A DNA stretch of 64,000 nt, taken from the NCBI GenBank assembly GCA_001190015.1, contig LGTG01000643.1:39017-103016 (forward strand), in the 5' to 3' direction. The position numbers and the translations under genes are program-made. Under the pieces are notes generated by a model. It searched no databases. It was given only the letters and a program-made list of their open reading frames with translations, and had not been told where the DNA came from. Shown in pieces: positions 19,696 through 31,300 of this stretch. Positions within the stretch are counted from its first letter, which is position 1; each line of letters opens with the position of its first letter. This DNA comes from Candidatus Burkholderia crenata (GTDB lineage: Bacteria > Pseudomonadota > Gammaproteobacteria > Burkholderiales > Burkholderiaceae).

Positions 19696-20909
19696 TGGCC
19701 CTCCAACTCAGCGCTCCATAGCGCAAATATTTCTTGGTCGATCATCTCCGCCAATCGGTCGTATGCTTCACGCGCGCGTTGGTACGTCTTAGTGCTTCCG
19801 TCGTATTTCGAGATGTCATAGACCGTTCCGAACTCCGTTGAGGCACTCGATGTCACCGTAGTCGTCAGTATTTCAATGGGAAGGACGAGACGCTCATATG
19901 TGCGGTGTATCCACTCACGCACCGCATAAGTAGCGGCTTGGCTCGAATCAACCTTCGCAAGGAGAACGTGAATGAAATCGAAGTGTTTGTTGAGGTCTGG
20001 CACGATCGTCTTCATGCTTCTCGCAAGATCGGTGAACAGCGACCAGAACTGTGTAGACGACGCATAATCGAGCGCGCTTGGGGGCGTTGGGACAATGAGT
20101 CCATCAGCGGCCATGAAGGCGTTGATCGTCACATACGACAGGGCAGGGGGCGTGTCGATGATCACTGCATCATAAATGTCGAGAAGCGGTTCCAAGCCGC
20201 GATTCAATACGTCCCAAAACTCAAAGTCCCTGTCTTTGGACTGTTTGAATGGTAGGAAAAATTCAGCTGCGAAGAGCGCGGCGCTGGCCGGAATGAGGTC
20301 GATACCGTCCCAATAGCTCGGCTGTACGGCGTACTCTAAACTGGACTCGTCCCCGTAAATCAGCGGCAGAATTGTTTGCTCCTCGGTTACTTCGCTGTCA
20401 GCTAGTATTCCGTTCAGGGCGCTGAGCGACGCTTGTGGATCAAGGTCGACCAGTAAAATGCGTCGTCCAAACAGAGATAGTCCCTGAGCCAAAGTTATGG
20501 CAGTGGTCGTCTTACTAACGCCCCCTTTGAAATTGCCGATCGCGATCTTCTTCCCTTTTACTCCGGCCGGGCGCTTTGGGAACGGGCCTACCTTGCTGAC
20601 CCACTTTCGCGCTTCAACCAACGTAAATTCACGTGTTCGTGGCAGGATTTTTCCTTGAGGAAGCGCCAGATCGGGCTTCTCCCAGTAGTAGTTGACCTTC
20701 TTTCGATCTATGCGACATAACGATGCGAGCTGCGAGGTCGAAAAGACCGGAGCTCGCTTGCGTGGATGGGGCGCGAGCATGCTCTCTCGCACATTGAGCA
20801 GCATCTCACTTGCATTTTGCGCGATGCCCTCAATTTCATCCAACTCGACTCGGAAGGGCACGTGCTTTACCGATTGCGCAATCGACACGATTGGTTTGGC
20901 GACAGCCAT
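19692..20909 (-). CDS. parA: ParA partition ATPase (type Ia, with N-terminal HTH)
   Basis: This intact 405-residue Walker-type ATPase uses ATP-dependent non-specific DNA binding to position plasmids. The N-terminal ~110 residues contain a MerR/HTH-like segment (FSTSQLASLCRIDRKKVNYY) typical of type Ia ParA, which also represses its own operon. The deviant Walker A is NFKGGVSKTTTAIT (about 124-137), followed by Walker A' DLDPQAS and Walker B AVIIDTPPALSY. It is first in the operon, overlapping parB by 4 nt. Together they form a complete partition cassette distinct from the broken parB at 9463. Confidence 0.92.
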   Translation of the reverse strand: MAVAKPIVSIAQSVKHVPFRVELDEIEGIAQNASEMLLNVRESMLAPHPRKRAPVFSTSQLASLCRIDRKKVNYYWEKPDLALPQGKILPRTREFTLVEARKWVSKVGPFPKRPAGVKGKKIAIGNFKGGVSKTTTAITLAQGLSLFGRRILLVDLDPQASLSALNGILADSEVTEEQTILPLIYGDESSLEYAVQPSYWDGIDLIPASAALFAAEFFLPFKQSKDRDFEFWDVLNRGLEPLLDIYDAVIIDTPPALSYVTINAFMAADGLIVPTPPSALDYASSTQFWSLFTDLARSMKTIVPDLNKHFDFIHVLLAKVDSSQAATYAVREWIHRTYERLVLPIEILTTTVTSSASTEFGTVYDISKYDGSTKTYQRAREAYDRLAEMIDQEIFALWSAELEGQ

Positions 20910-21251
20910 AGAGTGAGTTCCTTTTCTGCGCGATGTTTGGTTGTTCTATGCTTGTGTCGCCATTATCTACATTTAAATTCGTAAAATGGCGAATTTATCG
21001 AAATGTATTCGGTAACTTTCGGGCTTGCAAGTTAACTTTTCGATCAGATGCCCAGCTGGAGGGGCTTTAGCGAGGAAAGTTGCGAAGGCACGCGAACATC
21101 GGAATGCGATGTCGATCGGCACCCGCATGACCGGGGGAGGGAGTTTTTTCTACTACCATGCGCCGACGATGACCGATATGATTACGATGTCCGAGGACAA
21201 AACCTACCATGCACTATCGAACAAACTATTTGTCGAAGGTAATTCTTCGCC
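20910..21251. promoter_or_regulatory. parAB upstream region
   Basis: About 340 bp lie between the parA start and an IS5-like left end at 21252. They should hold the parAB promoter/operator. An AT-rich patch at about 20955-21010 is a plausible promoter site, but I see no clear operator repeat. A short plus-strand frame starting at 21025 runs into the IS and has no recognisable homology. Confidence 0.35.
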
Positions 21252-21822
21252 TAGCAGGCTGTTGAAATTGGGTACCGTGTAAGCGGGGTTTGAGGAACAA
21301 GCGTTATGGATATCGTGTTCATAATCTTTGGCGATGGATGCAATGCGCGGATTGGATGAGATGCAAGAACCTCTGTTTACTATGGTCAAGCTGGAGGATT
21401 TCGTCCCGGCGGATCTACACCCGCTGAGACCAATTCGACTGCTGGTCAACGAAGCGTTGAAACGGCTCAACGGGCTGTTTGGCGTCATCTACTATGCCGA
21501 CACCGCCGTGCCTCGATTGCACCCGAGAAGCTGCTCCTGCAGGTGTTCTACTTGGTGCGCAGCGAGCGCATGCTGATGGAGCAGATGCGCTACAACCTGC
21601 TGTTTCGCTGGTTCATTGGACTGGCGATCGGGGACGCCGTGTGGGACCACTCGGTGTTCTCGAAGAACCGCGACCGGTTGCTCGAGCACGAAGTCGTGGA
21701 AGCGTTTTTCACGGAAGTCATGAGTCTGGCCGACAAACGGGGCTTGCTGTCCAGAGAGCATTTCTCGATGGACGGTACGTTGATTCAGGCATGGGCGAGT
21801 CACAAGAGCTTCCGTGCGAAGG
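21252..21822 (+). mobile_element. IS5-like left part, fused to IS4-like sequence
   Basis: The left end TAGCAGGCTGTTGAAATT at 21252 and the transposase N-terminal half follow the family pattern, with a 3-base insertion (ADLHPLRP) and a frameshifting insertion plus deletion near 21490-21530. The sequence switches abruptly after ASHKSFRAK, at about 21822, into the interior of the IS4-like element. Confidence 0.75.
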
Positions 21823-22466
21823 TCAGCGAACAAGTCATCCTGAGCGGGCACTTTGAGGCTACCCGGAGCCGGTTTGCTGCATCAGGAGGCCCCGTACTGA
21901 TATTGCAAGACACGACTGAATTCTCGTACAAACGAGAGCGGCCCGAGCTGATCGGTTCGACACGTAAAGTCCCGAGTCGTCCGGACAAGAAGCGGCAAAG
22001 CCCGAAGCATACGGTTTGCGAGATCCTGATGCATTCGAGTCTGGCCGTTACCACCCAAGGCATTCCATTGGGTCTGGCTGCAATCAAATTCTGGAGCCGG
22101 AAGAAGTTCAAGGGGTGCGATGCGCTCAAGCGAAAGATCAATCCGACCCGCGTCCCAATCGAGGAGAAGGAAAGCTACCGATGGCTGGAGAATCTGCGGC
22201 AATCGACGGCGCTGTTCGGCGAGCCCAACCGCTGTGTTCATGTTGGAGATCGCGAGAGCGACATTTATGAACTCTTCTGCCTCGCACACGAGCTACAAAC
22301 GAACTTTCTCGTTCGAACTGCGTTGATCGGCTCGCGGGAGATGGAAACCACACGATCGCACATGAGATGGATGAAGCATGTCTTAAGGATGTGCATCAGA
22401 TCGCTGTCCGTGACCAGAACGGCAAGGTTGAGCGGGCTGTGCTGGAACTTCGATACCGCCGCATAA
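21543..22466 (+). pseudogene. Chimeric transposase ORF (IS5-like N-part joined to IS4-like core)
   Basis: One open frame of 307 codons starts inside the IS5-like transposase (SERMLMEQMRYNLLFRWFIG … ASHKSFRAK) and continues without a stop into IS4-family sequence (VSEQVILSGHFEATRSRFAA … LQDTTEFSYKRERPELIGST … HVGDRESDIYELFCLAHELQ). The IS4 part goes out of frame after SREMETTRSH, and the rest of that transposase is in another frame (22367-22891). It looks like an accidental in-frame deletion junction rather than a working enzyme. Confidence 0.65.
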
Positions 22467-23046
22467 CGGTATTGCCGCCAATCGGCAAGCAACGCCGTTA
22501 CCCGGCTCTGTCCCTGACGATAATTCATGCAGTTGAACGGGGGCTACCCAAGGCCAGAAAACGTATTGAATGGAAGTTGATCACCAATTTACCCGTTACT
22601 TCCCGCAGACAGGCTATTGAGAAACTTGACTGGTACGCACTGCGATGGAAAATCGAGGTGTTCCACAAGATTCTCAAGTCGGGCTGTAAGGCAGAAGAAT
22701 CGAAGCTGCGAACCGCGGACCGGCTGGCCAATCTCATTGCAGCATTCTGCATCGTAAGCTGGCGTATCTTCTGGATAACGACGGTGAACCCGGCTGCATC
22801 GCAGCTGCCCGCCGAAATCGCGACGACACCAACTGAAATACAGCTGCTTGATCAGTTGGTTAAAGATACCGCGAAGACTTCAACCGCCTAACCCATTATA
22901 CCATCAAACTTGCCTAACTGGGTGGCTATCTGGCCCGAGCCAATGATCCTCCTCCGGGCAATATCGTTGTCTGGCGAGGATTGGTAAGGCTTACAGATAT
23001 CCTGCTCGGTTTCGGACTCGCCGAAAAATATGGGTAATTGCAAGGT
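21823..23046 (+). mobile_element. IS4-like element, 5'-truncated second copy
   Basis: It corresponds to the element at 257-1808 in opposite orientation but lacks the transposase N-terminus and left end. The C-terminal part from about 22367 reads LELRYRRITVLPPIGKQRRY, LITNLPVTSRRQAIEKLDWY and ALRWKIEVFHKILKSGCKAE, with the IS4-type Y-x2-R-x3-E-x6-K signature. The right end AAAAATATGGGTAATTGCAA closes near 23046. Confidence 0.75.
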
Positions 23047-23578
23047 TGCAATGACTGCTTGAACCTAAGTCCACTGCTCGGACACCACGTCAGGCTAATG
23101 CGCCAGTAATCCATACAGGTGCCTGGCTTGCCTTACGCCGGCGCTTCAGCGCCAGACGGACCGGATTCTGATGAGGTGCCGCGCCACTGGCGAGGGTCTC
23201 CTCCTCAATGGCAGGCTGCAGTTCGGCGGCGCCATAGCGATCGAGCAGGCTCAGCACATGAGATGTAATGTTGCCCAGATTGCCGCCGCGTTCAGCGGCG
23301 CGCAGCATCAGGGCCTGACTGGCCGGCGCGGCCCGGCTCAGATGGTCCAGGCCACGATGATGACGAGCTTCGCGCTTGCGCTCGACGAGGCCTTCTATGT
23401 GCGCTGCAATTTCGATTTGTGCGCCGCGATCGTAACTACGCTCATGGGTGGCGAGCAGATTGGCGCCGTCGAGAATGCGGATTTGCTGTGCATCGGCCCG
23501 TACCGTGAGCGTGCGGCGCACGTTTCGCATTTCTGATCGACGCCGCCATCTGGCGTCTCTTTCTGACCGCCGTTCACA
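23047..23578 (-). mobile_element. IS21-like deletion derivative
   Basis: The IS21-like left end is found inverted (ending 23578) and is joined at about 23525 directly to the C-terminal part of IstA on the minus strand (VRRTLTVRADAQQIRILDGA, LVERKREARHHRGLDHLSRA, SLLDRYGAAELQPAIEEETL). A few IstB N-terminal codons (about 23050-23110) follow. It lies immediately downstream of the frs operon and mirrors the IS21-like copy at 60714 on the other side. Confidence 0.7.
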
Positions 23579-23641
23579 ACACAAGAGAATAGCAATCGAT
23601 TCATCCATTTGTGACACAGTAAGAGTAGAAGGATGCAGTTC

Positions 23642-23665
23642 CGCGCCGTGCTGATCGACGGCGCG
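23642..23665 (-). terminator. GC-rich hairpin after frsH
   Basis: The inverted repeat CGCGCCGT-GCTGATCG-ACGGCGCG starts 28 bp past the frsH stop. There is no U-tract on the operon's strand, so a classical intrinsic terminator is not assured. No better candidate lies before the IS relic. Confidence 0.3.
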
Positions 23666-23692
23666 CCACGCAGCGTCACGAACCATCTTAGT

Positions 23693-25291
23693 TCATAGAA
23701 GCACGGTGCAGCAGCCGTGTAGACGTTCTCCATCCAGACCGGCTTGCCGGCAACGATCGACGAACACGTCGGATTCGACGATCTGCTTTTTGTCGGGCGT
23801 GTACTCCAAGCCGACGACAAAGCGGAACCAGGACTCCTGCCCCATGGCATAAACCAGCGCTCGGGAACACCCACACTCTTCGACAATCCTCCAAGCCCGT
23901 TCACAATCCGACCCGGACAAGCGCCGCGACTCATCTTCCTTGCGACCGATAGGGTTGCTCAAATAGGGTCCATAAAGCCAACTTAACGGTGCCCCGTCAC
24001 ATTCCATGCCAATGAACAGGTTGTCGACTCTGCCCACTTGGCGAACGATGCGACGGTACAACACACGGTCTTTCGCGTCGGAATCGGCGAGAAACATGAA
24101 GGTACGCCCTTTCAGCGAAAGGAACAGGCCGTGCTTGCTGGTGATGCTCAGATCAGAATGCTCACCATAGGACGGCAAGCTTACCAGTCGGCCATCTGGC
24201 ACGGTGATGCTCGCCATTTCGTCCATGACCATCACGTTGTCGAACCCGAGCCGTTTCAGGGTCAATTTCATGGATGGATCGGCGAAATTGTTGCCATTAT
24301 TACGCGGCACCAGAATATGGCCGATTCGGTTACGCAGTTGCAACAGCGCTTCGCAGCTAAAATGATCCGGATGGTTGTGAGTGATGAACACGTAATCGAT
24401 TCGGTCCGGCAGGTCGTAAAAAGTCAGTCGCTTCTCTTCTGTATTGTGGTCCCAGTTCAGGAACGGATCGACCAGTACGGAAACCTCTGCAGACTGTACC
24501 AGCACGCAAGCATGGCCAAAGTAGCGGACCCGCACGCCGTCTCCGCGATACGTCGGCTTATTGCGCTGCGGAGGTGTCGTGGTGAAGTAATCGCGAAAGG
24601 CCGGCCTTTGGGTTGCTGGGATTTCCAGCGCATCGGCCAGACTCCCGAGAGAGACGGGGCTAAGCCGACTGGTGGCCAGCAAGTCGAATCGCTTGTCAGC
24701 GAATGGCAGTGGGACCACCATCCGCCCCGGCATATCGAGGCGCGGTGTGTTGATGAAGAAGGCGCGCTCCTCCTCTTTGCTTAAATTGAAAGCGATCTCT
24801 TGCCCATCATCGTTCATCCAGTCCTCCAGATAAAGGAGTTCTTCGATCAGCCGCAGTGACGGATGGTTGTGTAGGTCGTAGCTGACTTCGACCAGCCCTT
24901 GCAACGCGTCGGGCAACTCGGCATATACATGATCAAGGCTAAAGCCCGCTTCGCTCTTTTGCAGACGGCGATCCAGTTTCAGCAGTGCTTCGGCAAACTG
25001 GATCATCTTTTCGCCGCGCTGCTGAGTCTGTTGCCATAGCGCCTTTACCGCGGCGACGTCGCTTTTCTTCAATTCTAGATAAGGGCCACCTAGCATCTCC
25101 GGATTATTGGAAACCGCTTCGTGCACCGTGGGCGCGGCGAGGAACGACTTCAACATTGGCACGTGGCGAAACGCCATATTCATCGCATGCTGGGCCGGAG
25201 AAATCAGATGTGACCACGCATACCAGCGCATGATAAGCGGCTCGATCTTGGTATGGCTACGCAGATAAACTTCGTCATTCTCTTGCATCAT
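23693..25291 (-). CDS. frsH: FrsH, CmlA-type diiron beta-hydroxylase for PCP-bound leucine
   Basis: This 532-residue protein is the same length as CmlA, the chloramphenicol-pathway enzyme that hydroxylates a carrier-bound amino acid. The N-terminal ~250 residues form the family-specific part. The C-terminal part is a metallo-beta-lactamase fold adapted to bind two irons: THNHPDH gives H305, H307, D309 and H310; YGEHSD gives E377; and FLADSD gives D403. These match the CmlA ligand positions as I remember them. In FR900359 assembly it makes the 3-hydroxyleucine units, presumably on the leucine-loading PCPs of FrsA, FrsD and FrsG. It is last in the operon, starting 21 nt after frsG with AGGAACTGA before the ATG. 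Reduction by a separate electron donor is expected; none is encoded nearby. Confidence 0.9.
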   Translation of the reverse strand: MMQENDEVYLRSHTKIEPLIMRWYAWSHLISPAQHAMNMAFRHVPMLKSFLAAPTVHEAVSNNPEMLGGPYLELKKSDVAAVKALWQQTQQRGEKMIQFAEALLKLDRRLQKSEAGFSLDHVYAELPDALQGLVEVSYDLHNHPSLRLIEELLYLEDWMNDDGQEIAFNLSKEEERAFFINTPRLDMPGRMVVPLPFADKRFDLLATSRLSPVSLGSLADALEIPATQRPAFRDYFTTTPPQRNKPTYRGDGVRVRYFGHACVLVQSAEVSVLVDPFLNWDHNTEEKRLTFYDLPDRIDYVFITHNHPDHFSCEALLQLRNRIGHILVPRNNGNNFADPSMKLTLKRLGFDNVMVMDEMASITVPDGRLVSLPSYGEHSDLSITSKHGLFLSLKGRTFMFLADSDAKDRVLYRRIVRQVGRVDNLFIGMECDGAPLSWLYGPYLSNPIGRKEDESRRLSGSDCERAWRIVEECGCSRALVYAMGQESWFRFVVGLEYTPDKKQIVESDVFVDRCRQAGLDGERLHGCCTVLL

Positions 25292-25312
25292 TCAGTTCCT
25301 GTTCGATCAAGA

Positions 25313-28300
25313 TTAATATCGAGTGGCTCGGGCATGGAGCTCAGCCAGTTTCGTCTCTATCACTTCCCCCATCTGCGCCATGAATTCGACGTGGTTCATG
25401 TGCGCGTGTTGGCAATGAATGTCGCGTATTTCTATTTCCCCTTTCACATAGTCATTCCAAGCGTGGGGCGACAGAAGTGGCGTATTTTCGTCGTAAGGCA
25501 CCGTGGCCCGAAACAACAGGGCACGCCCCCGGCTAACGGGAGTCGTAGACTGCTTGATCAGTTCAATGTGGTGCTTACTCACCTCAAATATGGCCCGCAT
25601 CTTCGATTCGCTGACATGGAACTTGAAGGTTTTCCTAAATTCCTTGGTAAACAGCGGATACTCGATCATCTCGTCATTCTTGTGCATAGGAGACGGTCCG
25701 GAATCGAGCAGAATCAGCAGCCCCACATCATGATTCTGGCGTTCCAAGAGTACGGCCATCTCCTGGGCAATGTTGCCCCCTAAGGACCAGCCAAGCAGGT
25801 AGTACGGCCCCTTCGGCTGAATCCGGCGTATCTGCTCGACGTAATCGCTTGCCATGCCCTCGATCGAAGTGGCCACCTGACTCTTGCCATCGATGCCTCG
25901 GGCTTGCAGGCCGTAGATCGGTTGCTCGGCATCCAGATAACGCACCAATCCAACGTAGGTCCAACTCAGGCACCCGCCTGGATGAATGCAGAACAGCGGA
26001 GCACGCTTGCCGTCCGGTTTGATCGGTAATAGCACCTCGAACGAATCGAGGTCGATTGCGCCGTCGTCAATGTAGCGAGCCAGTCTGGCGACGGTGGGCG
26101 ACTCGAACAAGGTCCGGATCGGCAAATCGATATGGAACAGCGAGCGAACCCGGCTAATCAGACGGGTTGCCAGCAAGGAGTGACCGCCAAGGTCGAAGAA
26201 GCTGTCATTCACCCCCACCTGCGGCAAACCCAGCACTTCGGCAAACAGTTGCGCCAGCACCTTCTCCTGCTCTGACCCCGGCGCTCGATAGCATGCCGTG
26301 CCAAACTCCGGCGCCGGTAGCGCGCGGCGGTCCAGCTTCCCGTTTGGTGTCAGTGGCAACCCTTCCAGCAGTACCAGCGCTGCCGGCACCATGTAATCCG
26401 GCAGTTGTTCTCCCACATATCGGCGTATTGCTGCGAACTGTTCGAAATTCGCCGGGTTGTTCACATACCCCGATAACGGTTTCAACACCGGTGGCGTCCT
26501 ATACACCGCGTCCAGTGCACCCCGCTGCTGCTCTGGCAGAAACACCGCATCGAAATGATCCGGCTGGTTTGACCATGTCAACACCACCCGATAACCCAGC
26601 TCCGCACCCAATCGATACAGATCTTCCGGCTCGACCCCGCCCGACTCGTCCAGCCAACGTCGCCACGACGCCAACCCATCCTCGGACTTCAGCCGCCGCG
26701 TTACCAATACCTCGCCATGCAACCGTGCGTTCGGAATTCCTTCTATCCGCCACATCGGCGCATACTGCATCAGCCTTGTCCGGCAGGCCGACATATTCCC
26801 CACGTCCGACCACGTCTGCGTTTCCACCTCCGACAGTGACACCGCTTCACACGGCTCCTTGTACAGTACCGCCTCGTAGCGGTAACGACTCAATTCGTTC
26901 ACCGCCTCGCCTCGCTTCAGGCGAATATCCACTGCACCAATCTGTGGCAACGTCTCACGCAACCGGCTGAAAAACGCCGGCGATACCAGCAGTTCTTTTT
27001 CTGCCAGCAAACGCTGCTCCACTCGACGCCGCAAGCTCGCCGCATCCGTCTCAGTGCCCACCTGACACAAATCCACTGCCGTAGCAAACACATCCAGCAG
27101 CGCCAAATTGCGCACGTCCCCCAAATACAGTGCCCCGCCCGGTGACAACCGCTCCAGCGACTGCTTAATCACTTCCGTCAGGTACGCTGCGTTCGGGAAG
27201 TACTGCAACACCGAATTGATCACGATCACATCGAAGTTCCCTTCTGGCAGCTTCGACAGTTCATGTGCCCCTAGCGCGAACAGCCTCACCCGGTCTCCGA
27301 AGGTCTGCTCTGACAGTTGCCGCTCCAGCACTGCGATCGTCGTTGGTGACAGATCCGTGCCCCAGTAGGCTTCGCACTCCGGTGCCAGCGGCGCCAGCAG
27401 CAAGCCGCTCCCCACCCCAATCTCTAGCACCCGGCGCGGCTGCAACTCGCGAATCCGCTCCACCGTCGCCTGGCGCCAGGCACGCATCTCTTCCAGCGGC
27501 AATGGCTGACCGTCGTAACTACTGTTCCACCCGCCGAAGTTCTCCCCGAACGGCTGCTGACAGTGCGCCTCGTACAGCGTGTCGTACACCTGCCGCCACG
27601 CCTGAACCTGTCGCGTCTCGTCTTCCGTGTCGCGCTGCAATGCCGCGGCATCATCCAGTACCACATACCCGACCAATTGCTTATGTCCGGGCGCGTCTTC
27701 CCGTGCAATCACCACTGCCTGTGAAACCAATGGATGTCGACACAACGCCGCCTCGATCTCAGCCGGCTCGATATCGCGTACACGCATCGCGGCCTGTTCC
27801 GGTGCCGGCAAGGCCCGGCGGTCCAGCTTGCCGTTTGGTGTCAGCGGAAAGGTGTCCAGTAACACCATGTGATTGGGTTGCATGTAATCGGGCAACCGCT
27901 TACGCAGATTAGCTCGCACGTCACGTAACAAATCCGCGCGGCAGTTCCAAAACAGAGAGGTGTTCTCGGCGTGATGTCCCGGCCTCATTTCAGCATCGCG
28001 GCTAACATGAACCGCATACAGGCAATGGATGGCCGTATCCCGCAACAGGCGGTCCTGCTCGTGGATCACCCGGTAACCTCGATGGAGCAACAAATCCACA
28101 ATTCGCCGCAAACGGCCATCGACATCGTGCACTTCCATCACCAGTTGCCGGATTTTCGGCCAATCCGATTCCACGATTCCCTGCAAGACATTGTATTCTG
28201 CGTTCTCGACATCGATTTTCAGCAGGTCGATACGATCGACATTATGTTCGGTGATAACGTCCGATAGAGTTCTAAGCACGCACATGTAGTCTTGGCTCGC

Positions 28301-31300
28301 AAGACGTTCGTCCAGCAATTCGCCCACCTCTGCGTCGTCGCCACTATGATTCCCGTGCTGATTAATCAAGAAGGACTTGACCATCCCACGTATCGCCTCG
28401 GGGCTGTTGCGGCTGGTAGAGATCAAGGTGTCATTCGGGTAGAAAGTAAAACGCTCCTGTCTCACCGCATCGGATAAGCCGCAATCGAACAACCTGACCT
28501 TGTCTCCGTGCACCTCGGCATTGAGCGTCAGCGTGCGGAACACGGGTGGAATCGGCTCGAACGCGAAGATGGTGGCATTGCGACAATGTTGACCCACGAA
28601 CAGCATAAACAGGCCAATGTTCGCACCGACATCGAAAACGCAGGCACCGTCGTCCAGTCTGATTCCGTGCTTGAAATAGACTAGGTCCTCGAAGATTTCC
28701 TCGTAAAGGAACTCGGTTTCCATCGTGTTGTGATGAAAGATCGGCATGCCGTTCGGCAACTCGAATGCCCGCGCACCTTGTGCTTCCGCATCCCGCCGCA
28801 CCTTAAGCCATCGACGCAACGGTGCCGCAGTGCGTTCCGACGGCTGGAGGTAAGCAACCAAGCGACAGTCGTTGTCGTGCAGCGTCTGCACGACAACTCT
28901 CGCGTCCTCTACGCCCGGATGCTGACGCAAAACCGTTTCGATTTCGCCTAGCTCAATGCGGAAACCGCGCACCTTGACCTGTTGATCGGCGCGGCCATGG
29001 TATTCGAAGATGTCATTGACGTTGCGCCGTGCCAGATCGCCGGTCCGGTACATCCGTTTGCTGGAAGCGAAGGGATTCGCTACGAATCGCTCCGCTGTGA
29101 GGCTGGCCCGATTGTGATAACCGCGCGCCAGACCCGCCCCCCCGACGTACAGTTCGCCAATTCCACCCACGGGCACAGGTTGCAGACACGCATCCAGCAG
29201 AAACAGATGCAGATCCGGGATACCAATGCCAATCAGACTATTGCAGCGGGAACCACACATTCCGCTGTCGAGCGGCTGATAGCTCACATGTACGGTCGTT
29301 TCGGTGATACCATACATGTTTACTAGTTGCGTCGTCTCGTCACCGTGGCGCTGGTACCAAGGCTGCAATGCGCTCAAATCGAGCGCCTCCCCACCAAAGA
29401 TAATGCGGCGCAAGGACAACGATGCTCCACCATTCGACCCGTGATGCCTCTCGGCTTGCATCAACGCATAGAAAGCCGACGGTGTCTGGTTCAAAATGGT
29501 TACTTTCTCGTATTCCAACAGGGTCAAGAATTCATCCGGCGCTAGACTGACAGTTTGCGGCACCACCACTAGGCGCCCGCTCGTCAGAAGTGCCCCCCAA
29601 ATTTCCCAGACCGAGAAGTCGAACGCATAAGAATGGAACAGCGTCCAAACATCTTTGGGACCAAAATCAAACCAGTGCGCAGTCTTGTCCAGCAATCGCA
29701 GCACATTGCTGTGCGGAATCAGAACACCCTTCGGTGCCCCTGTAGAACCGGATGTGTAGATGAGGTAGGCTGCATTGTCGCTTCGCAGCGGCCTTGGAAC
29801 CAAGGGGTTGCTATCATCCGTTCGCGTCAACGTTTGAGCCAGTTCAGGGCAGTCGAGCGCTAGAGTACTTACGCGTGACACCTCCGCCACTTGCCGGATC
29901 GTTTCCATATTGGCCAGCAGCAACCTCGGCTTTGCGTCGGTCAACATGAACGACAGTCGCTCGAGCGGATAGGCGGGATCCATCGGCAGATAGGCCGCAC
30001 CGGTTTTTAAGATCGCGAGCAAACTGACCACCATATCGATGGAGCGCGGCAGCGCTACTGCAATCAATTCCTCCGGACCGGCTCCATCGGCGATTAAGCA
30101 CCGCGCTAGACGATTGGCGCGCGCATTTAGCTCGGCACAAGTTAGTGTTTCGCCCCGGTAAGTCAGCACCGTCGCATCCGGTGCGCGCCGCACCTGCTCC
30201 GCGAATCGGCCAATGATCGTGTCGTCGACCGTGATGCTGGCCGATAAATCCAGCGCACCGGGCGAAGAGGCGACTGCCTCGTCAGACAAATCCAGTGCAG
30301 AAATTGCCGCTGTCGGTGCTGCCACCACTTCACGCAATAACCGAACGAAGTGGTAGATAAACCGTTGTACCGTTGCGCGCTCGTACAAATCGCACGCGTA
30401 TTCGACCGCACCTTGTAATCCCAGTGCGCGGCCATCTTGGTCAAAGGTTTCGTACAGATTGAAGAACAGGTCGAACTTGGCAATATCGGACACAATGCGA
30501 TGCAAGCTCACCTGCATGCCATCTAGGCGGAACTCTGGCAACGCATTGTTCTGCAAAGTCAGATTGACCTGGAACAATGGATGGTGGGCACTTGATCGTA
30601 CCGGGTTGATGAGCTCAACCAAGCGCTCAAATGGCGCATCTTGATGGGCGTAGGCTGCCAACGCTTGCTCGCGCACGCGGCCTAGCAGCGTGACGAAGTC
30701 CGGGTCCCCCGAAGTGTCGGCGCGCAATATCCAGGTGTTCACGAAAAATCCGACCAGATCACCAAGCGCCTCGTCGGTGCGGCCTGCTATGCCGCAGCCT
30801 AGCGGAATGTCGTTGCCCACACCGAGCCGGGTGAACAACGCAGCCAAGGCCGCTTGCAACAGCATCGACAGCGTGGTGTCGTTCGTGCGCGCGAGACGGC
30901 GCAAGTCGCTATGCAGTTCAGCCTCCAGCTGGAACGGCAGATAGTGGCCGCGATAACTTGCCACGGCCGGCCTCGGATGATCCGTCGGCAGCGTCAGTTG
31001 TTCCTGTGCGCCAGCCAGATTTTGCTTCCAATACGCAAATTGAGTCGATATCAGGCTGTCAGGATCGCCTTCACTGCCGAGCAACTGGCGTTGCCATAAG
31101 GTGTAGTCGGCGTACTGTACCGGGAGCGGTGCCCAAGCCGGATCCAATCCCTTTCGTCGGGCGGCATAGGCAGTGGCCAAGTCGCGCCCCAGCGGAAGCA
31201 AGGATCCGCCATCCCCTGCGATATGGTGGATCAGCAGCAAGAGTGTCCACACCTGGGACTCTTGGCGAAACAGCGTGCAACGCAGCGGGATCTCCCGCGA

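Noticed and set aside
24038..24784. 248-codon plus-strand frame opposite frsH
   Set aside because: It lies wholly opposite the clear CmlA-like gene, with no start signal and composition typical of an antisense frame.
23693..25291. Beta-lactamase or quorum-quenching lactonase from the HxHxDH motif
   Set aside because: The 532-residue length, the N-terminal domain and the ligand spacing match CmlA-type diiron hydroxylases, and it closes an NRPS operon whose product has hydroxyleucines.
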